64,000 nucleotides of DNA from Lingula anatina. Taxonomy: Eukaryota > Brachiopoda > Lingulata > Lingulida > Lingulidae. Made by a program: the position numbers and the translations under genes. Where the stretch lies: contig NW_019775727.1 in assembly GCF_001039355.2 (NCBI RefSeq), forward strand, positions 165,004 to 229,003. Direction: 5' to 3'. Each line of letters begins with the position of its first letter. Positions within the stretch are counted from its first letter, which is position 1. Below are positions 1 through 13,766 of the stretch, one piece after another. Under the pieces are notes generated by a model, which was not told where the DNA came from, did no database searches, and saw only the letters and a list, made by a program, of their open reading frames with translations.

Positions 1-29
1 ATATATATATATATCAATATTCAAGTCAC

Positions 30-317
30 CTATTTTAGTGCTTTTAATTTTAAAAAAATGGACACAAACCTTCTAGTGATTTCTCCCCAAGCTTTCATCT
101 TGGCTTCATTGGTTACTGTTGTAGAAAATTTACTAAATAAAATGCTTTTCCTCTTTTCTACTTCATCAACTAAAACTTCAACCTCTTCGCTAGAGAATTT
201 CACTCGCTTTTTACACTGCTCCATCTTCACTTCTGGCGCCGGGAAAAACTGCGCCAAGGCTTTTATACTGTCACGCCGGCATCTGATTGGGTTAGATTTA
301 CCTTCATTTTTTGACAC
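30..317 (-). pseudogene. Myb/SANT-like DNA-binding domain fragment, probably transposon-derived
   Basis: A minus-strand reading frame of 95 codons contains a block around KKRVKFSSEEVEVLVDEVEK followed by FSKFSTTVTNEAKMKAW. This resembles the N-terminal Myb/SANT-like DNA-binding domain of NAIF1-type proteins, which are often the accessory protein of PIF/Harbinger transposons. A second in-frame ATG at 224-222, just before the conserved block, is the more natural start. After KMKAWGEI the similarity is lost and the frame soon stops, so the domain is truncated or the rest lies in another exon outside the window. No transposase follows. It may be a degenerate transposon copy or the first exon of a domesticated gene; I favour the former because 0.7-6.5 kb is full of element debris. 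Confidence 0.5.
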
Positions 318-599
318 TCAGAGATGGTGTGTTTTTTGGAAGAATAAACGAACAAACAAAATGACAACAACGAAAGTTCATTTATTTTAATAATTGAAGT
401 ATATTGTGAAATATCTGTATGATTTCTTTTTAATGTCACCGTTTCAATAACGAGAAAATTGGGGGGGATTCCGCCCATGTCGAAGCACTTTTCCAGGGTA
501 ATTCCCGCGGACAAAATCGCGCCGGGAATTCCTAGTTTGACCTACTTAAAAAGGGAGAAAAAGCCGGCGCAAAACACGGAAAGACGTAGTAGTCGGATA

Positions 600-3360
600 T
601 TAAATAATAAATCTTTTGCTTGAATTATCTTTAAGAAACAATAAAATAAATTGTTAAAGCACACAAGACTTTATTTCCTGTTATGAATTGTGATAATTAA
701 GAGTTTTATGAGGAAACTGCTCGCTCCAATCCTTTATTTAGATGTATTTTCTCGCCTCATGAGAGAGGAGAGTTCCGAGTCTGGAATTAGGTCACGATTT
801 CGACAAGGATTCGATTCGTTTTCGAATCGTATTCGTTTCGATGCTTCCAGAATACCACGAATCGTTCACGAATTTTTTAACGAATCGAAGACGAAAAAAT
901 TTCGACGTCGAAAACGTTCGAGAATACCGCCCCAGGTTCCAATTTCAAATTACCAGTAAGCTGTGGCAAATTTATTCAGCTTTCTGTAAATGTAAGCATG
1001 TAAGGAACTTTACCTTCATCCAGGAATGGAACAAATCAATTCACACCCGTGTATGCAAAAAATGTCTTCCTTGCAACAACCGTGTACCAGCCTCGTTTTG
1101 ACTCAGTACATTCTGTTGGTATTCTGACCTCGTTTTGGTTTTTCCGCCGCTCATTATTGTCTATATAGTCAAATGAAGCTGGCACAGGAAGAATGGAGGA
1201 AAATAAACATTTCATATTTTTTCTTTATAAATAAGCATTTATTTATTATATATGAGGCCAACTAATAAGAGTTCCTTTTTTTATGAAAAAACGAAAAATC
1301 GAAACAAAAGATACATCAATTCAATTTGCTATATTTTATTTTCATACATGTAATACACGTTTATTTGTGGCAAAATTTTTTTTTTATTTTAGCAACACAT
1401 CAATATGGCGATTATTTTACACTTATTAATCAGTACATACAGTTAACCAACAAACACACCACTCCTTTTAAAAACAGGATCAATATTAATAATAATATTA
1501 TTTTATAAATTTACCTTGGGTCAGCAGTTTTTTTCACCGATACCCAGTTAGTCCTGTACCAATCCATACTTGCATTTGAATTTATTTTTATAAGTGTAAA
1601 TTTCTGTCTACAAGGCATGTCATGTATGCAAAAGCTAAACTTAGCATACCTTACCTATGGTGCATGGTTCACATATACTGGTAAAATATATGACAAATGT
1701 AGTAATACTGATGATCAATAAATATTATTATTAGCAACAGCTAGCACAGCACAAAAATATTTTTCAGTCTTTAAAAGAATGTCAGAGGTTGTGATGGTGC
1801 TCACTGCCACACAGTATTTGGAAATGATAGGTGATTCTGTCATAAAAACTGCAGGCCAAGGAATTGGAAAAAGAATTTGTCCTGGTCCCATTCATGTTCT
1901 TCAAGCCTAGAAAAATATATGATTAAATATTAAAAAGTTTTACAGGAACTTTTGTAATTGCATATATCTTTTTACACACACACAAAACAACAACAACAAC
2001 AACAATACACACTAAAATCAATATAAGTAATAAATCACAATTTTGGTAATTTATTTGGGAAGCTGGTAACAATTGAATTATCTTAAATAGCACTTTTTAC
2101 TCTTAAAGTGTATCAGTATAGATAAACAAAGCTCATCATCAGGAGCTGAACTGTGGCAAACATGCGTATCTTTAAATCAATTAAGATCCCATTTAGATGA
2201 AGCCCTGAAGAGTTTAGGAAATACAAACTAGAGTGTTCACAACTACCATACACTAATTATTGTACTGGTACATTTTGTTTCATAAAATACACAAATTTAA
2301 AAATTAAAACAAAGGAGGAATTTTGCAAATATAATGTTCTTTTTTCATGAAACAATTCTCCTTCACAAACTTATAACCCATGTTTTTGCAGGTTTGTGCA
2401 GGGGAGATTTTTAACAAAAATAAACTTTTCCTTATAACAAAAATTTGCATTTTGAAAACACACAATGTAATACTGGCATTTTATTATGCAAAGTGTTTAT
2501 CTATTGAAAATGGTCAACCAATGAAGGTTGCAATATGTAATGTAAGAAATAAAACTCATTTAAGAGAAAAAAAATTTCACTCATGTTGATATCATACATT
2601 TGTCTCCTGACAAAGAAGTAAACATGTGAAAAGTTAAAATTTGTTATTCATATATTTGAAAAGATGCTTGTGATTGTTTTTCAATTTTGTATCTTTCACA
2701 AATATAAAATAAAAAATATGTTCAAGATATATTCCAACAGACTTATTAAAAGCTTCACTATATTTGGCAGTATATATATATATATATATATCTTCAGCTG
2801 TGTAATACTGATACCTTATTATGATAGCTTAATATAAGCCTTTGTACTGTCAATGATCAAGGTCATGGAAAGTAAAAAAGGTAGATAAACCTATTATTTA
2901 TTGGACATTCTTGTATAAGTTTAACTCCTTTTCATGGATAATATTACATTTTCTGTATTTTTTCATTTTTCATTTTTTCATTTCATGAAGTAAATTTAAT
3001 CTAGTTAACTTCAAAAAAACAAGAAATGCATAAAAAGACAAGAATTCATTATTAAACTTCGACATTCATTCAAGATGTAACACGAGACTGCCGCTGTAGT
3101 TAGTTGGAACATTGCAAAATATACTGCCTGTCGTACATGTAGAAAATCGATAAGTTGCAGGTTAGGTTCCTTCCTAAAATTTTAACATATTCAAAAACAA
3201 ATGTCACACTATAAAAAAAACTGAACAGACAAAGAAAAATCACCTTCATCTGCATTTGGCACAATTCAAAAGAACGTGTTTACATTTCGGTTCTGTGTGC
3301 CGCCATTTTGGAACACGACAGTAACTTGATAAAAGATTCAGTGAAACCGATACTTGAACA
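600..3360. other. Mostly non-coding AT-rich stretch with element debris
   Basis: I find no confident gene here. 780-945 is rich in TTCGA/TCGAA words and ends in GAGAATACCGCCCC, a terminus shared with 4230-4395 and 5380-5525. The arginine-rich frames across it look like by-products of that repeat. 1986-2005 is a short CAA repeat and 2771-2791 a TA repeat. A weak candidate terminal exon on the minus strand lies near 1910-1846 (see findings). Confidence 0.5.
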
Positions 3361-3369
3361 CTACTTTGG

Positions 3370-3575
3370 TATAAAAAATATAGCTTGAGAATATACTTTA
3401 TCGTTCTGTCAAGTGCATTAGTAAAATTATCAATATATCAGCGTGTAAACGTCTGTTCATCTTACCTGTCTCTATGCCTGCTCCTCCCGCCAAATTGGAT
3501 ATGGCCGCCGCTTCAAGTTTTGAAAACGAGGCCCAATCTAATATTCTCCAAAATAACCGTCATATGAGCCGGTGT
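3370..3575 (-). repeat. Inverted copy of the PRMT2 upstream region
   Basis: Read on the minus strand, this segment parallels 8225-8440 on the plus strand. Both carry CCGGCTCATATGACGGTTAT, then a GGCC-TCGTTTTCAAA block, then a CATAGAG-GGTAAGATGAA splice-donor-like block, then GTATAAACGTC-like and TTGACAGAACGAT-like blocks. Similarity is clear but imperfect. Each copy looks like a promoter plus untranslated first exon ending in a GTAAG donor. The right-hand copy is broken by the single N at 8440. Confidence 0.6.
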
Positions 3576-4229
3576 ATGGAATAGAGACGTAAGAACCTGA
3601 GTCAATGAATTGCCGATAAAAATGGCGATTTTCAGACACACCTTCACGAAAAAATCTCACAGAATTTCTGTAAATAATACAATGACAGTAAACATTATAC
3701 ATCAGTTGAAAGATAATTTTCTTCCGAACAAAACTCCATCTATTAAACTTGGTGTGTTGGTATAATTTTGATTTATTCACTGACTAAACATGTATCTTCA
3801 TCCTAAAAAAGTCGGAAGATTCAAAATCTGAAATTAAGCCGCGGCTCAATTGATTAATTTTTAGTAACAACTTAACTGCTTTATATCGCCAAAAAGCTTA
3901 TTAACTTGGCTTTCTCACAACACTTATAGTTATTTCACGTGCTTTAAAAAATGTTAGTTTTCGTTTTAATTTAAAAATTCGGACACCCTACCAAACTGCC
4001 ATGTTGCCATTGCGCGATCGACAGAAACGTATTGTTCTCATCTAAATCGTTAACTTTAGGCAACTAACCTGAAATATCCGAAAGGCGAACCTTTCTCGCT
4101 GATAATAATACATCCAAAGTTAAATAATTTTACTTGCTGTCAAAAATATCCGACAATAAACACGAGCATAAAATTCCCACAGACAACACTTTCTCCCCGA
4201 CTTTTCACCAAATGCGCATGCGTACAACT

Positions 4230-4395
4230 TTTTGTGGCGACTTACAACAGGTCGGAGGCAGTTGTAAATTTACGTGCATATTTACAAGACTTTGTAACTT
4301 ACAAACCTTCGAGAATACCAACTTACGTGAACGATCGGACTTACGTGAAAAGTTACAAGAATTTGTAAGTTACAACCTTTCGAGAATACGGCCCC
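4230..4395. mobile_element. Element terminus ending GAGAATACGGCCCC
   Basis: The stretch is made of TTACAA-GAATTTGTAAGTTACAA words and closes with TTTCGAGAATACGGCCCC. A similar body and end are seen at 5380-5525, and a more diverged relative at 780-945. This suggests a family of short non-autonomous elements. I could not delimit both ends or a target duplication. Confidence 0.35.
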
Positions 4396-4489
4396 TGGTC
4401 GATATCCTTTACAGGCTTTTGTAAATAGCCGCTGCACACCTGGTTAAGAGATAAAATCGGCCTTAACTGCCGATCGTTATCTGCCCTTA

Positions 4490-4645
4490 CGAAAATTTCC
4501 TTTAGGATTTCCTATAGGATCCTATAAGATTTCCTATAGGATATCCTATAGGATCCTATAGGAAATCTTATAAGAAATCCTATAGGATCCTATAGGAAAT
4601 CTTATAGGATCCTATAGGAAATCTTATAGGAACCTATAGAAATTC
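4490..4645. repeat. Palindromic short-period array built on TCCTATAGGA
   Basis: About 155 bp of overlapping TCCTATAGGA and AGGATCCTAT words with variants such as CCTATAAGATTTCC. The unit is its own reverse complement, so the array reads nearly the same on both strands and could form many alternative hairpins. The same word family recurs at 54030-54122 and its duplicate at 56187-56279. Confidence 0.8.
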
Positions 4646-4845
4646 ATATTAACTGCTTTGAATATTTTTACAGCTTTTTATATATTGTTGGATCTTTGGC
4701 AAAATTGGTAAAAGTCACTGGTCCCTCAAAACAAAAGAGAATATCATGTTTACATTCTTTATTCAATATGTATAAATGTACCCTACATATTCCACAGTAT
4801 GGTATGCAACCAGCTTACTAGAGAATTGTTTTATAGATTTTTGCA

Positions 4846-4972
4846 AATTTAATGGTTCGTGAAACGACTGCTTCGTGAAACACCCCTCAAAAATCGCTGT
4901 TTGCTCGTTAGCGAGGTAGTTCAGTAGTTAGTTGTTCTAAGTAACTACTGATTTGTGAAACCGGCCCCTGAT
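4846..4972. mobile_element. Solo Harbinger-like terminal inverted repeat
   Basis: TTCGTGAAACACCCCTC is followed by GCTCGTTAGCGAGGTAGTTCAGTAGTTAGTTG and ends in TTTGTGAAACCGGCCCC. This closely matches the right end of the element at 6290-6505. The matching left end and interior are absent, so it is a solo end or truncated copy. Confidence 0.55.
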
Positions 4973-5529
4973 CCAGATTAAAATCATTTGTGTACCGTTT
5001 CAAACTGTAATCATCTATTCATTATGTGTTTTGTAATTGAAAAGCAATGTGTTCAGTTATTGTGTTCAATATGATTTTTACTTTAGGAAGTATCTTTGAA
5101 CGTTGTCATTGCAAATTTGATGAATTAAAGCGCTTTTCGCTAGCGGCAAACTTGGGGAATCCCAGCTGAGGGAATCCCACAAGAGGAGCCAAATCCGATT
5201 CTTGAGCTTACGTGTCGGAGGAAACTCATTTAAAATGAGTGAATTTTCCGATGAAAACCTGAAAGAAAATGTAGGGAAACGTCTTTCTGAACAATTTTCA
5301 ATATATTTCTAGAGACTTTTATGTCTAAATAAGCGTTTTATCGACGCAACGGACGGGAGTGGAATACGTCGTTGTGGGTTAATCATGGACCAAACGTCAC
5401 GTTCGGAAAGTTGCGTGAAAGGTTACAAGAATTTGTAAGTCCACGACTAACAAGAGTTTCGAGAATACCGTGTTCACGTAAATAGTTGCAAATTGTTGTA
5501 AGTTACAAAGTTTTGAGAATACGGCCCAG

Positions 5530-6505
5530 GGGCCGGTTTCACAAAGCAGTAGTTAGTTAGAACAACTAACTACTGAACTTCCTCGCTAACGAGCAAACTT
5601 AGCGATTTTCGAGGGGTGTTTCACACAGTAGTTAACTTATCGCTAAGTTCAGTCGTAAAGTTCGGTCGTTAGTTTTCTCGTTACTCACCGTAGTCTCGAA
5701 ACCGTCTGCCGGAAGTGGAACTCTTGCGTAAAAGTGTCACGAAAGCACTAACTCTCCAATTTTTGGTGGCTGGAAATGCATAAGAACGTCTGCTTTGAGG
5801 TCGTCGTAAAGGATCTCCACCACCTTTTTGCCGCTCTTTTTGTCACAGCTAGGCGCAACCTCTCGTAAATTGCATCATCGTGTGTACATGTATATTCTAA
5901 TAGATTCTGCCTTTCATGAAAACGTCGTAGTCTACGTTGCCGTCTGGCGGTACGGATAGCAAGAAAGGTAGCCGCCATATTGGATACAAAGACAAACGAC
6001 AGACAACGGTAACTAAGCAACCTTTTTATTTCACTCATTACGCATGCGTACGATGAAACTCTAGAGTTAGCGACTGGTCTGACCAGTCGTTAAATATCCA
6101 AGGCAACAACGAGACAATGACGAGCGAGAGAACTAGCGACTGCTTCGTGAAACGGCACTATAACTAGCGAGAGGCTAACTACCGATCGTTAACTAACTAC
6201 TGCTTTGTAAAACTGGCCCCCTGGCCCCCAGACAAACGCCCCCTGGCCCCCAGACAAACGTTGTCTGTCGTTTGTCTTTGTATCCAATATGACACTTTTA
6301 CGCAAGAGTTCCACTTCCGGCAGACGGTTTGGAGACTACGGTGAGTAACGAGAGAACTAACGACTGAACTTTACGACTGAACGTAGCGATAAGTTAACTA
6401 CTGCTTCGTGAAACACCCCTCGAAAATCGTTAAGTTTGCTCGTTAGCGAGGTAGTTCAGTAGTTAGTTGTTCTAAGTAACTACTGCTTTGTGAAACAGGC
6501 CCCAG
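5530..6505. mobile_element. Harbinger-like element with long terminal inverted repeats
   Basis: The left arm begins GGGCCGGTTTCACAAAGCAG and runs about 210 bp. The right arm (about 6290-6502) is its reverse complement, ending GCTTTGTGAAACAGGCCC. The arms are flanked by CAG on both sides (ggcc-CAG-GGGCC and GGCCC-CAG-atg), a 3-bp target duplication as expected for PIF/Harbinger. A further internal end, CTGCTTTGTAAAACTGGCCCC, occurs at about 6205-6226, followed by a duplicated CCCCCTGGCCCCCAGACAAACG-type unit, so the element is composite or nested. The interior holds a transposase N-terminus-like remnant at 6038-5748. Confidence 0.65.
5748..6038 (-). pseudogene. HARBI1-like transposase N-terminal remnant
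   Basis: A 96-codon minus-strand frame inside the inverted-repeat element contains MAATFLAIRTARRQRRLRRF and then LLEYTCTHDDAIYERLRL. This pattern, a short hydrophobic start, an arginine-rich run, then an acidic patch before YERLRL, is typical of the N-terminus of Harbinger transposases. The catalytic DDE part is absent; the frame ends within the element. I treat it as the coding remnant of a non-autonomous derivative. The identification rests on pattern only and is moderate. Confidence 0.45.
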
Positions 6506-7487
6506 ATGTACTAGTTTAATTACTCATAAAATATTCTAGCTAAGCGGTGAGATAAACTTTGGTGTGATTATAAACAATCATGTGTTAGACAAAAGAAGCG
6601 GTACTCCATGATGATCCTCCCCTTTTACAGTAAATTGACCTTTTGAAGAAACACTGAGGTAATTGTACATGTATTATCTGGCCTAATGTCTTCCTTGCCA
6701 CGGTAGACTGTAAAAGCATTTCACGTAAGTTATATATCGCACCGTCACGTTAGGCCTATACATATTGACGTGTATCTTCTGAAGTTTGTAATTGAAAAAA
6801 AAAATCAGTGGAGCAAAGTCACTGTTCTGTTCGTAGGTCAGAATAATAGTATGCCCATCCTGCATGCTTTCTAAATGAATTATTATTTGCTTGAATTTTT
6901 GTTACAATTCCTTTTTATGCATATATTATTTATATTTATACACAGACAGAACCAAAATATATATATTTAAAAACACAGTTCACGTAACGTTAATAATTAT
7001 AAAAGGTGAATGCGATCCATGCTTGCAATGCAGATTGACTTTTTCGTGTTGTGCTCCAAGCCGATAGAAACTTGTCCATTCAGGTTTTTGCTGTTTGAAA
7101 ATGCTTCTTCACTCCCTATGGACTCCCGTTAGAATTTTCACCTGAAAGACGATTTTTTACAAAGTAAGACAAAATTCATGTTTCACGTTCAAATTTTGAA
7201 TATCTAAACTTCTTAACTCTATTACGAATATCTTGCAGGATCTATTCCGGGTCAACGTTAAAATGTTTTAGCTTATTAAAAACACGTTTGATTTATTACT
7301 TTTTTTCTGACGCGTCCAGATGAAAAGATTTTTGGTTAAATACAAATCAGATTATACGAACTTTTTTAAACTTCATTCCAAATCCTTTTCGAATTTCGTT
7401 TTTAATCTTGTTAAGAACTTCAATGGGAAGCGGCAGTTTAAATTTCAATACGAACGACTGATGCACGTGACGGTATTTACCTTAGAT
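6506..7487. other. Non-coding spacer
   Basis: AT-rich sequence between the Harbinger-like element and the stop codon of the cysteine-rich gene. Part is probably the 3' untranslated region of that minus-strand gene. I see no gene or clear repeat. Confidence 0.4.
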
Positions 7488-8009
7488 TTATCCATATCTG
7501 TCATAGACGGTGGGGATATCCTTTCCGCATGGTCCTAGGCAAGGACATTTCGTGTACTTAGTGCTCCTAGAGCATTTGACGGGGCCAGGTTCGGATCTGC
7601 TGGTTCTCTTGCACTTTGTCCCTATGCAATACCGTTTTCCTTTCTCTCCACAGGGAGCGAGAAGGAAATTTGGCGCTCGGCAATGGCCATTCTTCTTAAA
7701 ATTCCCCCAAACGCCTGTGTAAGGGCCACTACCTGTGCAGTCCTCGGGATCGAAAGGACAAATTGAGTAGTATTTCATAACATTGCGCCAGCAATTCCCT
7801 CTCCAGCCTGAAAATGGTGGGGCGTTAATGCACCTGGAACCGTCGTTGTTGCACCGCTGGCAAGTTGCAACTCTCCATCTACGTGCCCAACTTTCAGAGC
7901 ATTTCCTCAGACAAGGGCCCCATGCGCTCCACTCAGGTCTTTTGTAAATGTATGCATCTGATGCAGTTAATGCAACTGCCAAACAGATAAATAAGGCGCA
8001 CCAGTGCAT
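7488..8009 (-). CDS. Secreted cysteine-rich protein with a TSP1-like start
   Basis: This is a complete, intronless frame of 173 residues. Residues 1-19 (start MHWCALFICLAVALTASDA) form a convincing signal peptide, so the product should be secreted. The mature part opens with PEWSAWGPCLRKC, which matches the WSxWGxC signature of thrombospondin type-1 repeats, but the rest of the roughly 145 residues does not follow a standard TSP1 spacing. Many cysteines occur, several as CxxC or CPCxGPC, indicating disulphide bonding; no membrane segment or known domain follows. The start is the only ATG that gives the signal peptide. A role in the extracellular matrix, mucus, defence or a biomineral matrix is possible, but none is shown. 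It may be one exon of a longer transcript, although the frame looks self-contained. Confidence 0.7.
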   Translation of the reverse strand: MHWCALFICLAVALTASDAYIYKRPEWSAWGPCLRKCSESWARRWRVATCQRCNNDGSRCINAPPFSGWRGNCWRNVMKYYSICPFDPEDCTGSGPYTGVWGNFKKNGHCRAPNFLLAPCGEKGKRYCIGTKCKRTSRSEPGPVKCSRSTKYTKCPCLGPCGKDIPTVYDRYG

Positions 8010-8224
8010 TTTTGCAGATTTTTTTCTGTCTTTGTAGTTGGTTGTTTGAAACGCTATGGTGACGTCACTGGATCGGCAACGACGTCACTATTCTGGCAAA
8101 ATGATAACGTCGCGCTCGAGAGAAAGTTACAGAATAGAACACTTGCATGCGCCTAACAGTCTGTCCGCAGATTTCGAGCTGCGCGTGCACACTGTCTGAA
8201 GCGACGGCCATTTCAGCCCGGGAG

Positions 8225-8440
8225 CCACCGGCTCATATGACGGTTATTTTGTTATATTTTAGACTTGGCCTCGTTTTCAAATTGTGTCTGGCGACCTCTA
8301 AGCGAGAGTGGCGAGAAACAGTGTCATAGAGGTAGGTAAGATGAAAAGACGTTTATACGGTGATCTGTTGATTTTTTTACTAATGCACTTGACAGAACGA
8401 TTAAGTATATCCCCAAGTTATATTTTATATAACAAAACAN
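8225..8440 (+). promoter_or_regulatory. Putative PRMT2 promoter and untranslated first exon
   Basis: GC-richer than its surroundings and upstream of the PRMT2 exons on the same strand. It ends in a plausible splice donor, ATAGAGGTAGGTAAG (about 8327-8341). It has an inverted, diverged copy at 3575-3370. The single N at 8440 interrupts the intron that should follow. Confidence 0.4.
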
Positions 8441-8918
8441 TAGCATTTATTTTTCCTAAGTTTTTTAAAAAAAGTTTTTTTTATATTGTTTCAGGAGTTT
8501 GTAGTCTTTGCATACATGCTTAGCAACTGTGCAGCAATGCACATATTAAAATTTTTTCAGGATTTGCTCATAAAAGTTGTGCTTAAAGACCTTCTTTCTA
8601 GTAACTAAAAGAACAGAGATATTACAGGTTTCATAAATAATGTATCATAAAATTCATCCAAGTAGTCAGTCATCCCGAGTTTTTTTCTCAGAAAATTATT
8701 TCTGGGTCAACTGTACCAGTCCTATAATAAAGTGATGAATCACATCCTTGTTCAGAAAATGTTTTTAGGTGAATATGTAAGTGCCTTTGGTGGCCAGCTA
8801 GTACTAGTGCCTGGGCAGCGGACTTTTTCAGAACCTACCAGTTATTATTCTTTTCTTCTTAGTATTATTTATTTATTCATTTATTTGTTTGTTTTATGTT
8901 TTATTTTATTTTTTACAG

Positions 8919-13270
<4,352 letters not shown>

Positions 13271-13517
13271 GGTGAGACTCAGTTAAGCATAATGGTTATG
13301 CCTGGTTGAGCATTATGATTGAATTATTGCATTGGTATTTATTTGAGGTTATTAATTTCAAGGCATTTTAAGATAAGACATAACACAAGATATTGTTGTT
13401 AATCTTCAGAAATGGAATGAATTTATCCACTCAGATTAGAAGTACTGTTTGTAAAGGCACAGGAACACCTTCACACATGATAAATTTTCATCAGCAGATG
13501 ATGAATTTGATTTTACT

Positions 13518-13766
13518 GACCGGATGGCTCAAATGGTAGAGTGCTCGCCTCTGGTCCAGTAGGTTGTGGGTCCAATCCCCAGCCGGCTCATACCAAAGAC
13601 CATCATAAAAATGGTACCCACTGTCTCCTTGCCTAGCACTCAGGATATAAAGGTTGAAGTAGGGAACAAAGCCAGTATTGTTGAATGACTGGTAACAGAG
13701 GGCCATGTGGAAGATAAGCATACGCTTAACATGTTTATCCTCTTTAAATAAAGTTAAAAAAAAATA
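13518..13766 (+). mobile_element. tRNA-derived SINE
   Basis: The head has RNA polymerase III promoter boxes: A box TGGCTCAAATGG (about 13525-13536) and B box GGGTCCAATCC (about 13568-13578), in tRNA-like context. An unrelated body follows and the 3' end is AATAAAGTTAAAAAAAAA. It lies 250 bp past the PRMT2 stop and could supply its polyadenylation signal (AATAAA at 13747-13752). No clear target duplication is visible. It is not a functional tRNA gene: the acceptor stem is not closed. Confidence 0.75.

Noticed and set aside
690-1101. Two overlapping arginine-rich plus-strand frames
   Set aside because: They follow a TTCGA-rich repeat, overlap each other in different frames and match no family.
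3538-3780. 80-codon minus-strand frame next to the promoter-like unit
   Set aside because: There is no recognisable family, and it overlaps the inverted promoter-like copy; insufficient support for a gene.
4490-4645. CRISPR-like array
   Set aside because: There are no constant repeats with unique spacers; units overlap and are palindromic, and the genome is eukaryotic.
13518-13590. tRNA gene
   Set aside because: A and B boxes are present, but the cloverleaf does not close and a SINE body and A-rich tail follow.
13491-13721. Minus-strand frame containing GDSGYHFYDGLWYEPAGDW
   Set aside because: It lies wholly within the tRNA-derived SINE and is the antisense of its tRNA-like head.
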